A stretch of DNA of 64,000 nt, taken from the NCBI RefSeq assembly GCF_003253565.1, contig NZ_QKUF01000027.1, positions 1 to 64,000 of the forward strand. The letters run 5' to 3'. The first letter of the stretch is position 1. Each line of letters opens with the position of its first letter. Shown one piece after another: positions 35,224-45,498 of this stretch. Source of the stretch: Thermosporothrix hazakensis. GTDB lineage: Bacteria; Chloroflexota; Ktedonobacteria; Ktedonobacterales; Ktedonobacteraceae. The position numbers and the translations under genes were made by a program. The notes under the pieces are model-generated. The model saw nothing but the letters and a program-made list of their open reading frames with translations. It did not search any database and had not been told where the DNA came from.

Positions 35224-37467
35224 CTAGAAGCCTGATTGTGGCCAGCGTGGGCTGCTTCCCGGGAAGGATTCAGGCGTTTGACTGTTGTTGTTTCCGGCTG
35301 CCTGATGCTCACCCGACCAGGAGGGCAGCGGCGGTGTGGACTGGTTCCAATCCCAGTTATCAGGGAAGCTGATCTGATTCTCCTCAAACGAGGCCGGTGT
35401 AAACGCGGGCATTCCCTGGGGGAGCGAATCGAAGGTCCCTTCCTGAACCTCAGCGGGCTGTGCGGTCGCGCTGACGGTACGGAATACGCCACTGAAAGTC
35501 AGCGGGTTCTCGCTGCTATCCTCTGCGGTGAGACCCATACCACTGTTTGCCATGTAGTATTCTTGATCTTCACGCAGTTTGAAGGCTTCCACCGAGGCAC
35601 GGAGCTGCTCAACAAGGCGGGCGAGGCGTTCCATGTTTCCGGACGCTTCGCGGGTATTGACGCTACTCTGCTTCGTGGATTCGGCAACCTCATGCATGAT
35701 ACGCACGATTGCGCTGGATGATTGGAGCTGTTGCATGGCCGCTTTGTTAATGTTTTCAACTTCGCGAGCCTGATGTTCAATGGCGGAGAAGATTGAGCTC
35801 AGTGCGATACCGGCTTCCTGTGTCAGTCTACTACCAGCAGCAGTTTCGCGCTGGGTTTCCTGCATCGAGAGGGCCACTGCGCCGATCTCTTCACGAACGC
35901 CGCGTACGATACGACCGATACTGGTTGCCTGATCCTTTGCGCGTTCTGCCAGACGGCGGATGTCGGCTGCGACCGCGCCAAAGCCTTTACCGTTCTCACC
36001 TGCCATAGCTGCCTGAATAGCGGCGTCCAGTGCAAGACGGTTCGTCTGGTGCGCGATGGTGGTCATTGCCTCAGCGATTTCGTCAATCTCACGCGAGCGC
36101 TCGCCAAGCATCTGGACTTTCAGCGCTGTGCCCTGCACGTTCTCGTTAATACGGCCCATTCCTTCTACGGCCTGTTGTAGTGCGTTACGACCACCATGAG
36201 CGTCTTCACGCGCTTTATTCGCAACATCGAAGAGCATCTGTGAGCGTTCTGCCACTTGCCGACTTGAGGCTGCCATGTTCTCGACCTCAACCCCGGCTTC
36301 GCCCATCTGCTGAATCTGGACGTCAGCCGTTTCCACAAGCTGCGTCATACTGTCAAGAATGGTTGAGGTTGTTTTTTCAACTTCGCTTGCCACAACTTTG
36401 ACGCGGACAACCAGGCTTCCAAGCTCTTCCACCATGTAGTTAAAGGAGTCGGCCAGCACTCCCAGCGCGTCAGCCGTGACCTCTGCCTGTACGCGCAGAT
36501 CACCTTCACCGACACCGCTGACCTCGCTGACCAGCTTTTCGACCTGCCCTTGCAGCGAGTCGCGTTGTGCCTGCGTCTCCTGGATCAGGCGTACGATGTT
36601 GTCGAGCATGTTGTTCATCGACTGGGCAACAGTGTAGATCTCATCACGGCCCTGTAGCTGTGCTCGGGCATTGGTCTCACCTTTGGCGATCCGCTTGGTC
36701 AGGGTGGCCAGATGGAGGAGCGGGTTCGTGATGGTCAGGTTCACGATGTAACCGATGAAGATAACGAAGACCATTGTGACGAGCAAGGCGATAATGGTCG
36801 CGAAAATAAGCGCGTTGGTAATAGATGGGCCTGTTGTGGCGGTCTGGGTATTTATCTGGTTCGCGATGGTATCGATCTGCTTCCAGGAATCATTGAGCGC
36901 CTTAAATGCATCATCCAGCGCTTTCTTGTCTGCATCGGCGGTTGGGTTGGCGGTAATGGTCGATGCCTCCAGATGCTTGAGCAGGTTGTTCTGCGCATTC
37001 ATGAAGTCAGGCCAGAGCTTCTCGCGCACGTTCTTGAAGAGCTTCTGTTGTTGATCCAGAATGCCGGGGTCGGGGAGATCCTGGCTCAGGGTTGCTTTAA
37101 TGCGCCCCATTTTAGCCGATGTATTGACTTCATATTCTTGCGTGAATTTGGTGATATCTTTATCGACCTGTCCTTGCTTCTGGTGGACCTCCTGAATAAT
37201 GGTCGGAAGCTGTGCCTGATATTGACTCTGGGCCCAGATAGGATATTCCAGGCGGGGTTGTGTCGAAAGATCTTTGAGTGCGGTATCAATGTGGGTGCTT
37301 TGTTGTACCATCGCGGCGGTTAGCTTCAACTGCTCGCTGCGATCGTTGACCGTGTTGGTAAAGAACCATCCCAGAACCCCGATCACAATGCCGGGGATAA
37401 CCGCCGCCAATAAGAACGCACTGAAGAGGCGGCGAAAGATAGGGATGTTGGAGATGAATTTTAGCAT
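35224..37467 (-). CDS. Methyl-accepting chemotaxis-like receptor (PilJ/PixJ type)
   Basis: 747 aa. Two TMs (about 15-38 and 219-245) bracket a helical extracellular domain. Two HAMP-like segments follow (NPLLHLATLTKRIAKGETN; VGEGDLRVQAEV), then a signalling coiled coil. The hairpin tip reads IAHQTNRLALDAAIQAAMAGENGKGFGAVAADIRRLA (shown here in pieces: QTNRLALDAAIQAAM, AGENGKGF, AADIRRLAERA), as in cyanobacterial/PilJ phototaxis and pilus receptors and unlike enteric NLLALNAAIEAARAGE. A Pro/Ser/Gln-rich 130-residue tail has no CheR pentapeptide. No che or pil genes are nearby. Confidence 0.88.
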   Translation of the reverse strand: MLKFISNIPIFRRLFSAFLLAAVIPGIVIGVLGWFFTNTVNDRSEQLKLTAAMVQQSTHIDTALKDLSTQPRLEYPIWAQSQYQAQLPTIIQEVHQKQGQVDKDITKFTQEYEVNTSAKMGRIKATLSQDLPDPGILDQQQKLFKNVREKLWPDFMNAQNNLLKHLEASTITANPTADADKKALDDAFKALNDSWKQIDTIANQINTQTATTGPSITNALIFATIIALLVTMVFVIFIGYIVNLTITNPLLHLATLTKRIAKGETNARAQLQGRDEIYTVAQSMNNMLDNIVRLIQETQAQRDSLQGQVEKLVSEVSGVGEGDLRVQAEVTADALGVLADSFNYMVEELGSLVVRVKVVASEVEKTTSTILDSMTQLVETADVQIQQMGEAGVEVENMAASSRQVAERSQMLFDVANKAREDAHGGRNALQQAVEGMGRINENVQGTALKVQMLGERSREIDEIAEAMTTIAHQTNRLALDAAIQAAMAGENGKGFGAVAADIRRLAERAKDQATSIGRIVRGVREEIGAVALSMQETQRETAAGSRLTQEAGIALSSIFSAIEHQAREVENINKAAMQQLQSSSAIVRIMHEVAESTKQSSVNTREASGNMERLARLVEQLRASVEAFKLREDQEYYMANSGMGLTAEDSSENPLTFSGVFRTVSATAQPAEVQEGTFDSLPQGMPAFTPASFEENQISFPDNWDWNQSTPPLPSWSGEHQAAGNNNSQTPESFPGSSPRWPQSGF

Positions 37468-37662
37468 GGTATGCAGCGTCCTCCATAGGCGGCAGGTACT
37501 TCTGACAGTTTTATGTACGAGTCAGAAAAGTAAGGTAGTGTTGTACGGCGAAATAGCTCAATGCCAAAAATAGATCAACTTGCAGTGTACCCGACTTTTC
37601 GTGGAAATGAAATATTAAAAAGTGCGAGTGGCCTTTTTTTCCTATGCATGTGCGGAAATGCG

Positions 37663-37671
37663 TGCTATACT
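37663..37671 (+). promoter_or_regulatory. Extended -10 element before accC
   Basis: TGCTATACT with no clear -35 at proper spacing, 41 nt upstream of the accC start. Confidence 0.4.
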
Positions 37672-37711
37672 GTGGACGAAGAGAAAACTCAGAAGTCGAA
37701 GGAGCCTTCAG

Positions 37712-39259
37712 ATGGATACACACTCTGTTGCGCACTGGCCGTTTCAAAAGGTGCTGGTTGCGAATCGCGGTGAGATCGCACTTCGTGTGATTCGAGCCTG
37801 CCGCGAACTGGGCTTACGCAGTGTTGCGGTCTATAGCGATGTCGATAGAAACGCGTTGCATGTTCGTATGGCCGATGAGGCGTATCATATTGGCCCGGCG
37901 GTGGCAGCGCAGAGCTATTTGTCTATTCCAGCGTTGCTGGATGTTGCCAGACGTTCTGGGGCACAGGCGGTACATCCTGGCTATGGTTTCCTATCAGAGA
38001 ATGCCGAGTTTGTGCGAGCCTGTACGGAGGCCGGTCTGATCTTTGTTGGCCCGCCCGCTGAGGCGCAACTGGCAATGGGTGAAAAGACAGCAGCACGGCG
38101 GACCGCCAGCGAGGCTGGAGTTCCCATTGTGCCGGGTGCGATGGCCGACGTTGCCGATGACGCAGAGGCGGTCGCTATCGCCGAGAAGATCGGGTATCCG
38201 CTTCTCTTAAAGGCGGCGGCTGGTGGTGGCGGCAAGGGCATCCGTTTTGTACGTGACTCGCGTGAGCTGCTCCCCTCATTGCGAACGGCACGAAGTGAGG
38301 CCATGAGCGCTTTTGGTGATAGCCGGGTCTATCTTGAGAAAGCGATTGCGCCTGCCCGTCACGTTGAGGTTCAGTTTATCGCCGATACACATGGCAATGT
38401 GGTTCATCTGGGGGAACGCGAGTGCAGTATTCAGCGTCGCCATCAGAAACTGATTGAAGAGTCTCCGTCTCCGATCGTCGATGCTGAGTTACGCGAGCGC
38501 ATGACGTCTGCAACCATTAACCTTGTGCGCTCGATTCAATATGTCAATGCGGGCACCGCTGAGTTTCTGGTTGGGCCCGACCGCAACTTCTATTTTCTTG
38601 AGGTCAACGCACGTGTTCAGGTCGAGCATCCCGTCACGGAATGGGTCACGGGCATCGATCTGGTGCAGGAACAATTTCGCGTCGCTGCCGGGTTGCCGCT
38701 CTCCTTTACGCAAGAGCAGGTGGAACTGAGAGGTTCCGCAATTGAATGCCGTATTTCAGCGGAAGACCCCGAAAACCGTTTCCTGCCCGCGACCGGGACA
38801 GTACAGGCGTTGCAGGAGCCCTCAGGTCCGGGCGTACGTGTGGATAGTAGTCTCTATGCCGGGTTACAGGTCCCGCTCTACTATGACCCCTTGCTCTCCA
38901 AGTTGATCGTCTGGGGGAAAGATCGCATGCAGGCTATTGCTCGCTTGCGTCGTGCGCTGGATGAGTATCATATTGTCGGTGTCCGCACGACGATCCCGTT
39001 CGCCCGCTGGCTGATGGATCATCCCCGCTTTATTGCCGGTGATATGTCCACCGATTTTATTGCGGAGGAATGGGACGCCCGCTTGCTGCAAAAGGAGCCG
39101 GAGGCCGAGGAGCAGCTTTCAGAAGAACAGGTTGCTGCGATCGCTGCTGGCCTGCTCCTTCATGCAAAGATTGAGGATGAAAAACTCCGTCGCCAGCCGC
39201 TGGCGCAGAATGGACATGAGGGGCGCAGTCGCTGGCGTGATGCCGTGACACGCTGGTAG
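37712..39259 (+). CDS. accC: Biotin carboxylase (acetyl-/propionyl-CoA carboxylase subunit)
   Basis: 515 aa; carboxylates biotin using ATP and bicarbonate. ATG 37712 follows GAAGGAG; the earlier in-frame start at 37622 is rejected. Motifs: KVLVANRGEIALRVIRACRE, HPGYGFLSENAEF, the ATP-grasp loop AAAGGGGKGIRFV, RHVEVQFIADTHGNVVHLGERECSIQRR-type segment, and FLEVNARVQVEHPVTE. About 60 extra C-terminal residues exceed the usual 445-455. No BCCP or carboxyltransferase gene adjoins, so partners lie elsewhere. Confidence 0.93.
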   Translation: MDTHSVAHWPFQKVLVANRGEIALRVIRACRELGLRSVAVYSDVDRNALHVRMADEAYHIGPAVAAQSYLSIPALLDVARRSGAQAVHPGYGFLSENAEFVRACTEAGLIFVGPPAEAQLAMGEKTAARRTASEAGVPIVPGAMADVADDAEAVAIAEKIGYPLLLKAAAGGGGKGIRFVRDSRELLPSLRTARSEAMSAFGDSRVYLEKAIAPARHVEVQFIADTHGNVVHLGERECSIQRRHQKLIEESPSPIVDAELRERMTSATINLVRSIQYVNAGTAEFLVGPDRNFYFLEVNARVQVEHPVTEWVTGIDLVQEQFRVAAGLPLSFTQEQVELRGSAIECRISAEDPENRFLPATGTVQALQEPSGPGVRVDSSLYAGLQVPLYYDPLLSKLIVWGKDRMQAIARLRRALDEYHIVGVRTTIPFARWLMDHPRFIAGDMSTDFIAEEWDARLLQKEPEAEEQLSEEQVAAIAAGLLLHAKIEDEKLRRQPLAQNGHEGRSRWRDAVTRW

Positions 39260-39269
39260 AAACGCTACA

Positions 39270-39313
39270 AGAAAGAAGGAGCAGGGGTATGAGTAGCGCT
39301 GCTCCTTCTTTCT
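39270..39313 (+). terminator. Long hairpin between accC and PHP gene
   Basis: Perfect 15-bp stem: 39270-39284 with 39299-39313, a purine-rich 5' arm (AGAAAGAAGGAGCAG) and a pyrimidine 3' arm. It lies between convergent stops. There is no long T-run after it on the + strand (GTTTATT), so efficiency is uncertain. Confidence 0.75.
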
Positions 39314-39315
39314 GT

Positions 39316-40197
39316 TTATTCCTTGACCGGTTCCGGCAGCGTGAACGCGGGTGGGTTCTGGCCTTTGCGTTTGGCGGCTGCCTCTTTCAGCCGCTCAACC
39401 GACTCGTAGGGCACATAGCGTGCGCCAAGCGGTGTCGGGTGGATTCCGGGGCCGTGGAAGTCGGTGCCACCGGTCGGGATCAGATTATACTCCTTTGCAA
39501 GCGCAAGCAATGCCTGAACGTCTTCATCGCTATAATCCCCGTAGTAGGATTCCAGACCGACCAGACCGGCGTGACAGAGCTCAGGTAGCCAGTTACGAAG
39601 TTCGTCCAGTCCGGGCAGCGAGACCGGATGGGCCATCACGGGCAGGCCGTTGGCGCTGGCGATCAGGCGCACGGCATCGGCGGGAGAGAGCTTGTAGCGC
39701 GGTACATAGGCGATGCAGCCGCTTCCGATATACTGCTCGAAGGCCTCTGCCACACTCTGAACATAGCCTGCTTCAACCAGGGCCTGTGCAACGTGTGGAC
39801 GGCCTACGGCACCGGCTGCCAGCTCACGTACACGATCCCAGGAAATGTTGATGCCGTTCTCATTCAGTAGCTCGACCATCCGCTTGCCTCGCAGTTCGCG
39901 GGCATCACGCAGTATCTTAATGGTGGCCTGGAATTCGGGACGCTTATATTCAAGATAGTAGCCCAGAACGTGAATTTCGGATTTGCCGACTGTGGTGTTA
40001 ATCTCGATGCCTGGGATAAACTCAATGTCGCGGGCTCTGGCCGCTTCTGCCGCTTCGTCCAGACCGTTTGTGGTATCGTGGTCGGTCAGGGCAAGCACGC
40101 GGAGCCCCGCTTCTTGCGCTTTTTCCAGCAGAATTGTGGGGGAATAGAGTCCATCGGAGGCTGTTGAATGTGTATGTAAATCGACGGTGTTATGCAT
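39316..40197 (-). CDS. PHP-domain phosphoesterase
   Basis: 293 aa from ATG 40197, beginning MHNTVDLHTHSTASDG. Metal-binding PHP motifs: DLHTHS, LTDHDTT, PGIEINT, MAHPVSLPG, GTDFHGP. It resembles the YciV/RNase AM class (3',5'-nucleoside bisphosphate phosphatase or 5'-exoribonuclease). It lies next to RNase Y on the same strand, which suggests RNA turnover, but the substrate is not proven. Confidence 0.87.
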   Translation of the reverse strand: MHNTVDLHTHSTASDGLYSPTILLEKAQEAGLRVLALTDHDTTNGLDEAAEAARARDIEFIPGIEINTTVGKSEIHVLGYYLEYKRPEFQATIKILRDARELRGKRMVELLNENGINISWDRVRELAAGAVGRPHVAQALVEAGYVQSVAEAFEQYIGSGCIAYVPRYKLSPADAVRLIASANGLPVMAHPVSLPGLDELRNWLPELCHAGLVGLESYYGDYSDEDVQALLALAKEYNLIPTGGTDFHGPGIHPTPLGARYVPYESVERLKEAAAKRKGQNPPAFTLPEPVKE

Positions 40198-40310
40198 AGA
40201 TTGTTTGTGGTCCTTTTCTCTTATCGTGAAGGGTGGCCGCAAGGGCCAAGCCGAGTATGGACCTGGCCTTTACGGACACCCTTCAATTGTATCAGGTCAA
40301 ATCGCGCGGA

Positions 40311-41864
40311 CTAGCGAGCGTAGTCGACAGAGCGCGTTTCGCGAACCACGCACACTTTGATCTGGCCAGGATAATCGAGGCTCTCTTCGATCTTGTGTGC
40401 GATATCGCTGGCAAGCTGTGCCGCCGCATATTCGTCTACTTCTTCTGGCTTGACAATAATGCGGATCTCGCGACCTGCCTGAATAGCAAACGATTTCTCG
40501 ACACCGGTAAAAGAATTCGCGATATGCTCCAGCGCCTCAAGTCGCTTGATGTAGAGATCAACCGTTTCGCGGCGAGCGCCCGGGCGAGCGGCTGAAATCG
40601 CGTCGGCGGCCTGTACAATAGCTGCTTCGAGTGTTTGAGGTTCGGTCTCGCTGGCATGGTGCGCGACGATGGCGTGAATGATCTTCGGCGATTTGCCGAA
40701 GCGGCGCACGATCTCGCCACCAACAATGGCGTGTGGGCCTTCTACTTCCTGATCGACTGCTTTGCCCAGATCATGAAGCAGAGCTGCCGTCTTGCAGACA
40801 TTGACATCCGCGCCAAGCTCATGCGCCATTGTTGCAGCCAGAATAGAGACCTCCACCGAGTGAGCAAGGACGTTTTGCCCGTAGCTGGTGCGGAAGTGCA
40901 GCCTCCCCAGAATCTTGAGGAGATCGGGCTGAAGGCCATGCACATTGGCTTCCATCGCGGCGTTTTCACCGGCCTCGCGAATAATGTTGTCCACTTCCTG
41001 ACGGGCTTTCGCGACGACATCTTCAATACGAGCCGGGTGAATGCGGCCATCAATAATCAGCTTGGTCAGGGCGATACGGGCAACTTCTCGGCGCACCGGA
41101 TCAAAGCCGGAGAGGATCACTGCTTCGGGGGTGTCATCAATAATCAGATCAACACCGGTAGCTGCTTCCAGCGCCCGAATATTGCGTCCCTCGCGGCCAA
41201 TAATGCGCCCCTTCATCTCGTCGTTCGGCAGCGGCACCACGGAGACCACGGCCTCAGCGACCTGATCCGAGGCGCAGCGCTGAATGGCGAGAGTGATAAT
41301 TTCGCGGGCGCGAGTCTCGGCTTCAACACGGGCCTGATCCTCGATCATCCTGATCCGCTGCGAGGCCTGCGTTCTGACCTTTTGCTCAATTCTGCTGAGC
41401 AACTGTTCTTTTGCCTGCTCTTCTGTAAGCTGAGAAATGCGTTCGAGTTCCTGAAGCTGCTGCTGTTTGAGCTTTTCCACCTCTTCGCGGAGTTGCTCTA
41501 GCTGGCGCTCTTTGGCGGTGAGCTTCTTGTCTCGCTGCTCAATCTGCTCAAGTTTCCGCTCCAGCGCCTCCTCTTTGAGCTGAATCCGGTGCTCCTGGCG
41601 TTGTAGCTCTGAGCGGCGCTCTGCATTTTCTCGCTCTATGGTCGCGCGGAAGCGTGCCGTTTCTTCTCGCGCTTCACGGAGGGCCTCACGCTGCTCTGTC
41701 TGCACTTCCAGAAGTCGTTGCTCGCTGGCTTCTTTCAGGGCGCGCAGGCTCTCATCGTATTGTCCTTTTTTCTTTAATGATCCTAGCCAGTATCCGACGA
41801 AAAGAGCGAGCAAAGCTCCGATCACCAGAACGACAATAGCCAGGATAATATCTGTTGCGGTCAC
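40311..41864 (-). CDS. rny: Ribonuclease Y
   Basis: RNase Y (517 aa), membrane-anchored endoribonuclease initiating mRNA decay. One N-terminal TM ([23 protein letters not shown], residues about 6-28, given for position), a long Glu/Arg/Gln coiled coil to about 195, a KH domain ([21 protein letters not shown]) and an HD domain ([21 protein letters not shown]). Length and order are canonical. AACA-rich, AT-rich DNA lies upstream with a promoter at 42008-42037. Confidence 0.96.
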   Translation of the reverse strand: MTATDIILAIVVLVIGALLALFVGYWLGSLKKKGQYDESLRALKEASEQRLLEVQTEQREALREAREETARFRATIERENAERRSELQRQEHRIQLKEEALERKLEQIEQRDKKLTAKERQLEQLREEVEKLKQQQLQELERISQLTEEQAKEQLLSRIEQKVRTQASQRIRMIEDQARVEAETRAREIITLAIQRCASDQVAEAVVSVVPLPNDEMKGRIIGREGRNIRALEAATGVDLIIDDTPEAVILSGFDPVRREVARIALTKLIIDGRIHPARIEDVVAKARQEVDNIIREAGENAAMEANVHGLQPDLLKILGRLHFRTSYGQNVLAHSVEVSILAATMAHELGADVNVCKTAALLHDLGKAVDQEVEGPHAIVGGEIVRRFGKSPKIIHAIVAHHASETEPQTLEAAIVQAADAISAARPGARRETVDLYIKRLEALEHIANSFTGVEKSFAIQAGREIRIIVKPEEVDEYAAAQLASDIAHKIEESLDYPGQIKVCVVRETRSVDYAR

Positions 41865-42007
41865 GTCGTCCTACCTCCAGTAGTGACGGTAACAGGCCTG
41901 TAATAAGGCGAGTATGAATCCGTTATTGCTGTTATTAGCACATAATCTCTCTATTTGAATCATCAGAATACTGTGGGATTTACAAATGTATACTATGCGC
42001 CAAGAAT

Positions 42008-42037
42008 ACTATACTAAGAGTGTTAACATTACGTCAA
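42008..42037 (-). promoter_or_regulatory. Promoter of rny
   Basis: On the minus strand: TTGACG (42032-42037), 18-bp spacer, TATAGT (42008-42013). Gives a leader of about 135 nt. A GACGGTAT/ATACCGTC hairpin (42145-42163) at the end of the upstream gene lacks a T-run. Confidence 0.65.
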
Positions 42038-42153
42038 GCACAAAAAAGGGGAAGATTTTCTCTATCAGTGCAAGAAAGTATTACTGAAAGTAGAAAGATG
42101 CACTTTCGCAGAAAGAGAAGAAAGGCGAATGCGGAGGCCGGGTAGACGGTATT

Positions 42154-43437
42154 TTATACCGTCCAATGCCCGGTCATAAATTGTAGGGTAAAGAATGCCA
42201 GCAATGGCAGGGAAATCATCAGATAGCCATTATGAAACCAGGGTTTCTTTCCTAATCGTGCCAGAATGATGAAGCCTGCAAAGATTTCCAGCACAAACCG
42301 TTGTGTTGAGGCAAGCGGATCGTAGCCGCCGGCGCGTGGCAGGCTCGGCCAGAGTACCGAGTACACCAGTGCCAGGAGACCGAAAAGGATGAAGGTCCAC
42401 TGGTGTCGGGCGAAGCGCTCTTTTCCGAAGATTGCCATCAGTAGCAAGACCAGGAAGCCAAGCAGAGCCACCAGATCAATAATGTTATGGGCCGTAAAGA
42501 AGGTAAAAGGTGAGTGCGTGACAATCTGCTCAATGGTCAGGTAGATTGCCACAAGCGGAAAACTGAGCGATTCACGCCAGAACACCTGTGCATGCATAAA
42601 CGCCAGCGGATCGCCGATACTGTAATAGAGCCCGAGCATGTAAATCCCGAGTGCAAGCGGGATCAGCAGCACGGCTATCAGATTGGGGATCTGTCGCAGG
42701 ACATAGGGAAGAAGGCGCCGTTCACGCCAGCTCAGACAGAGTTCGGGCCAGTGCTGACGAGCATATTCACAGACAAAGATGATCGCAACGAAGGTGCCAA
42801 TAGAGCGGGTCAGCATCGAGAGCGCTCCGATAATCGCTGCTGTCCACCAGGCGCCACGCCGCATTGCATAGAAACTGGCGATCATAAAGAAAATAAAGAG
42901 GGACTCATTGTAGGCCGCAAAGAAAAAGTGTGCAGTTGGAAAGATAGAGAGATAGAGCACCGTTTTATGCGCGGTTTCACGATCGAACTCGGTCTCAACG
43001 AGCCGAAAGAGGACGACCAGAACACCGAGAAATGCCAGGTTTGAGATCACCATCCCGGCGAGCAGCAAGCTGTGTGAAGGCATGATCGGCTGAATCAGGC
43101 GCATCAGAGCCGGGAAGAGTGGGAAAAAGGCCGCATTGTCGAATTTGAGATACCCGTCTGCGGCAATACTGGTGAAACGCACGGCATCCCAACGGTGCCA
43201 GGTGTAGAGAAGCGCCGACGCCGAGAGTTTCCCGGTCCAGTAGTTTGGCACAAAAAAGAGTATCCCCCCAAAATAGGTGAGTAGAAGAAAAACGAAACGT
43301 GTGATAAGGTATATAGGGAGAATTGAAAGTGTTGCCTTGAACCAGGGAGCAAGAAATGCAGGCAGCGCTCGGGATAGTTTTCTGTCCTTTTCTATCTTAT
43401 CTTGTTCCTTTGAAGTATCTTTGGTTGTTGTTTGCAT
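42154..43437 (-). CDS. PIG-V-like membrane mannosyltransferase
   Basis: 427 aa, polytopic (about 9-10 TMs) after a Lys/Asp-rich cytosolic start. GT-C type features match the PIG-V/GT76 group: WHRWDAVRFTSIAADGY in the first loop, FFPLFPALM, and FFAAYNESLF. Eukaryotic PIG-V adds the second mannose to GPI; bacterial relatives are thought to use lipid-linked sugars for cell-envelope glycans. No other envelope-glycan gene adjoins. Donor and acceptor are unknown. Confidence 0.8.
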   Translation of the reverse strand: MQTTTKDTSKEQDKIEKDRKLSRALPAFLAPWFKATLSILPIYLITRFVFLLLTYFGGILFFVPNYWTGKLSASALLYTWHRWDAVRFTSIAADGYLKFDNAAFFPLFPALMRLIQPIMPSHSLLLAGMVISNLAFLGVLVVLFRLVETEFDRETAHKTVLYLSIFPTAHFFFAAYNESLFIFFMIASFYAMRRGAWWTAAIIGALSMLTRSIGTFVAIIFVCEYARQHWPELCLSWRERRLLPYVLRQIPNLIAVLLIPLALGIYMLGLYYSIGDPLAFMHAQVFWRESLSFPLVAIYLTIEQIVTHSPFTFFTAHNIIDLVALLGFLVLLLMAIFGKERFARHQWTFILFGLLALVYSVLWPSLPRAGGYDPLASTQRFVLEIFAGFIILARLGKKPWFHNGYLMISLPLLAFFTLQFMTGHWTV

Positions 43438-43694
43438 AATAAAAATACCTGCCAGGCTTTGAATTTGTCATCAGGTCTACTACTAGTAAAACGGTATAAA
43501 AGCGGGTCTTTCCAGTTCTTCAGAAGATAAACTGGTACTTATTTCTTGTTCTGTCGGAGCAGAGACGAACACTTGCTTCTGTGCTGCCCCTGCATGTTCT
43601 GCTCAAAAGGGGCGCTTTGGAGCACATTCGTTATATAGCTTTTGAAAGTATAGCGGAATTTGTACATGCTGTCACCTTTCCAGGGAGGATAAGT

Positions 43695-44204
43695 ATGATG
43701 AACCAGCAAGGATCGGGAACCGGTCCCCTTTCTAAGGGGTCTTCGTCACGGGGCACTGGTCCCCTGTCGGTTTTGCGGAAGACACATGTTGTAACGTGCT
43801 TTCTTATGAGGACTGATGAGCGCCCGGCTCGTATTTTGCTTGCTCGTCGGAGCCAGCGTGTGGGGAGTTATAATGGGGCCTGGGCCGGGATTAGTGGCTT
43901 TGTTGAGGAGGGAATGACGCCCCTTGAACAGGCCTATACCGAGATTCAGGAAGAGACGGGGCTGAACCGCGATCAGCTTCGCTTGCTGAAAACCGGTGCG
44001 GTTGTACAGCATGTAGACGAAGCGTTGGGGCGCCATTTCTTTATTCACCCGTTTCTCTTTGAGGTGGTGCCGCCGTTTACGATTCAACCCGATTGGGAGG
44101 CGACCGAAATGCGCTGGATTGTTCCTGATGAGCTAACACGCTTTGAGACGGTTCCGAAGCTGCCAGAGGTCTATCAATCGGCGTTGCATGGAGAACCCGC
44201 ATAG
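43695..44204 (+). CDS. Nudix hydrolase with degenerate box
   Basis: 169 aa from ATG 43695, 6 nt after GGGAGG; ATG 43698 is an alternative. The Nudix helix reads GFVEEGMTPLEQAYTEIQEETGL: compared with Gx5Ex7REUxEExGU, Glu7 is Met and Arg15 is Thr, while the metal-binding E-x2-EE group is retained. Ser/Gly-rich N-terminus. The substrate cannot be predicted. Not part of an operon. Confidence 0.85.
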   Translation: MMNQQGSGTGPLSKGSSSRGTGPLSVLRKTHVVTCFLMRTDERPARILLARRSQRVGSYNGAWAGISGFVEEGMTPLEQAYTEIQEETGLNRDQLRLLKTGAVVQHVDEALGRHFFIHPFLFEVVPPFTIQPDWEATEMRWIVPDELTRFETVPKLPEVYQSALHGEPA

Positions 44205-44224
44205 TGCCGGGCGAAAAGAGGAGG

Positions 44225-44262
44225 GCGCGGGAGGGGAAAAGCTTGCTCCTACCCGCGCTTTT
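44225..44262 (+). terminator. Terminator of the Nudix gene
   Basis: GCGCGGG (44225-44231) / CCCGCGC (44252-44258) then TTTT; lies in the convergent gap before the thiolase stop. Confidence 0.75.
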
Positions 44263-44275
44263 GCTTGCCTGGGGT

Positions 44276-45472
44276 CTAGAGGCGCTCGATCAGCGTCGCG
44301 ATGCCCTGGCCGACGCCGATGCACATGGTCGCAAGCCCATAACGTCCGCCGCGCTGTTCAAGCTCATACAGCAGTGTGGTCATTAATCTGGCTCCGCTAC
44401 AACCGAGGGGATGACCGAGGGCGATTGCGCCTCCATTGACATTCACTTTCTCCGGCTCGATGTCCAGTTCGCGGATACATTGCAGCACTTGAACCGCAAA
44501 GGCCTCATTGAGCTCGATCAGGTCGATATCCTGAATGGTCAATCCAGCGCGTTGCAGCACTTTGCGGGTAGCCGGTATCGGACCAAGCCCCATATAGGAA
44601 GGATCAACTCCTGCCACTGCCGTTGCAACTATGCGCGCACGGGGATGCAGCCCAAGCGCTCGGGCGCGGTTATGTGCCATCAGAACCAGTGCCGCGGCCC
44701 CGTCATTGATGCCTGCCGCGTTTCCGGCGGTTACGCTGCCGCCCTGGCGAAATACCGGCTTGAGAGCGGCCAGCTTCTCAAGCGTGGTGTCAGGGCGTGG
44801 GTGCTCATCCTGAGAGACAACCTGCGCTTCTCCCTTTTTCTGTGGGATCGTGACCGGTGTGATCTCAATGGCGAAACGCCCCTCCTGTTGAGCCGCAACA
44901 GCGCGTCTATGGCTGCGCAGGGCGTAGGCGTCCTGCTCCTCGCGGCTGATATGGTAGCGCTCCGCGATGTTCTCGGCGGTCTCACCCATGCTGTAGGGAG
45001 GATACAGCGCTGCCAGCCGCGGATTGATAAAGCGCCAGCCAAGCGTTGTATCTTCCAGTTTGAGAGAGCGTGCGAACGCTGCGTCACTTTTACCCAGGAC
45101 AAAGGGGGCGCGCGTCATGCTCTCGACGCCGCCCGCGACGAAGGTATCTCCGTCTCCGGCCTGGATGGCATGGGCAGCGCTGTTGATCGCCTGCAAACCG
45201 GAGCCACAGAGCCGGTTGACGGTCTGCCCGGCAACCTCAACGGGCAAGCCTGCAAGTAGAAGAGACATGCGGGCGACATTGCGGTTATCTTCGCCCGCCT
45301 GGTTAGCGCAGCCAAAAATGACATCCTCAACGCTTGCTGGCTCGATGCCAGCGCGTTGAATGGCCTCTTTGATGACCAGCGCCCCGAGATCGTCGGGACG
45401 GACATCTTTGAGAATGCCGCCGTAGCGCCCGATTGGAGTGCGTACCGCTGAAAGGATAACCGCCTCTTCCAT
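44276..45472 (-). CDS. Acetyl-CoA C-acyltransferase (thiolase)
   Basis: 398 aa. Catalytic Cys in [10 protein letters not shown], His in [16 protein letters not shown], second Cys in [10 protein letters not shown], and NEAFA. The [11 protein letters not shown] stretch resembles the 3-oxoadipyl-CoA/PcaF-PaaJ subgroup and acetoacetyl-CoA thiolases of beta-oxidation. It follows the enoyl-CoA hydratase by 26 nt, so both probably act in one acyl-CoA degradation or ketone pathway; a 3-hydroxyacyl-CoA dehydrogenase is not in the window. Confidence 0.92.
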   Translation of the reverse strand: MEEAVILSAVRTPIGRYGGILKDVRPDDLGALVIKEAIQRAGIEPASVEDVIFGCANQAGEDNRNVARMSLLLAGLPVEVAGQTVNRLCGSGLQAINSAAHAIQAGDGDTFVAGGVESMTRAPFVLGKSDAAFARSLKLEDTTLGWRFINPRLAALYPPYSMGETAENIAERYHISREEQDAYALRSHRRAVAAQQEGRFAIEITPVTIPQKKGEAQVVSQDEHPRPDTTLEKLAALKPVFRQGGSVTAGNAAGINDGAAALVLMAHNRARALGLHPRARIVATAVAGVDPSYMGLGPIPATRKVLQRAGLTIQDIDLIELNEAFAVQVLQCIRELDIEPEKVNVNGGAIALGHPLGCSGARLMTTLLYELEQRGGRYGLATMCIGVGQGIATLIERL

Positions 45473-45498
45473 CGTGAACCTACTTTCGTCCAGCTAAC

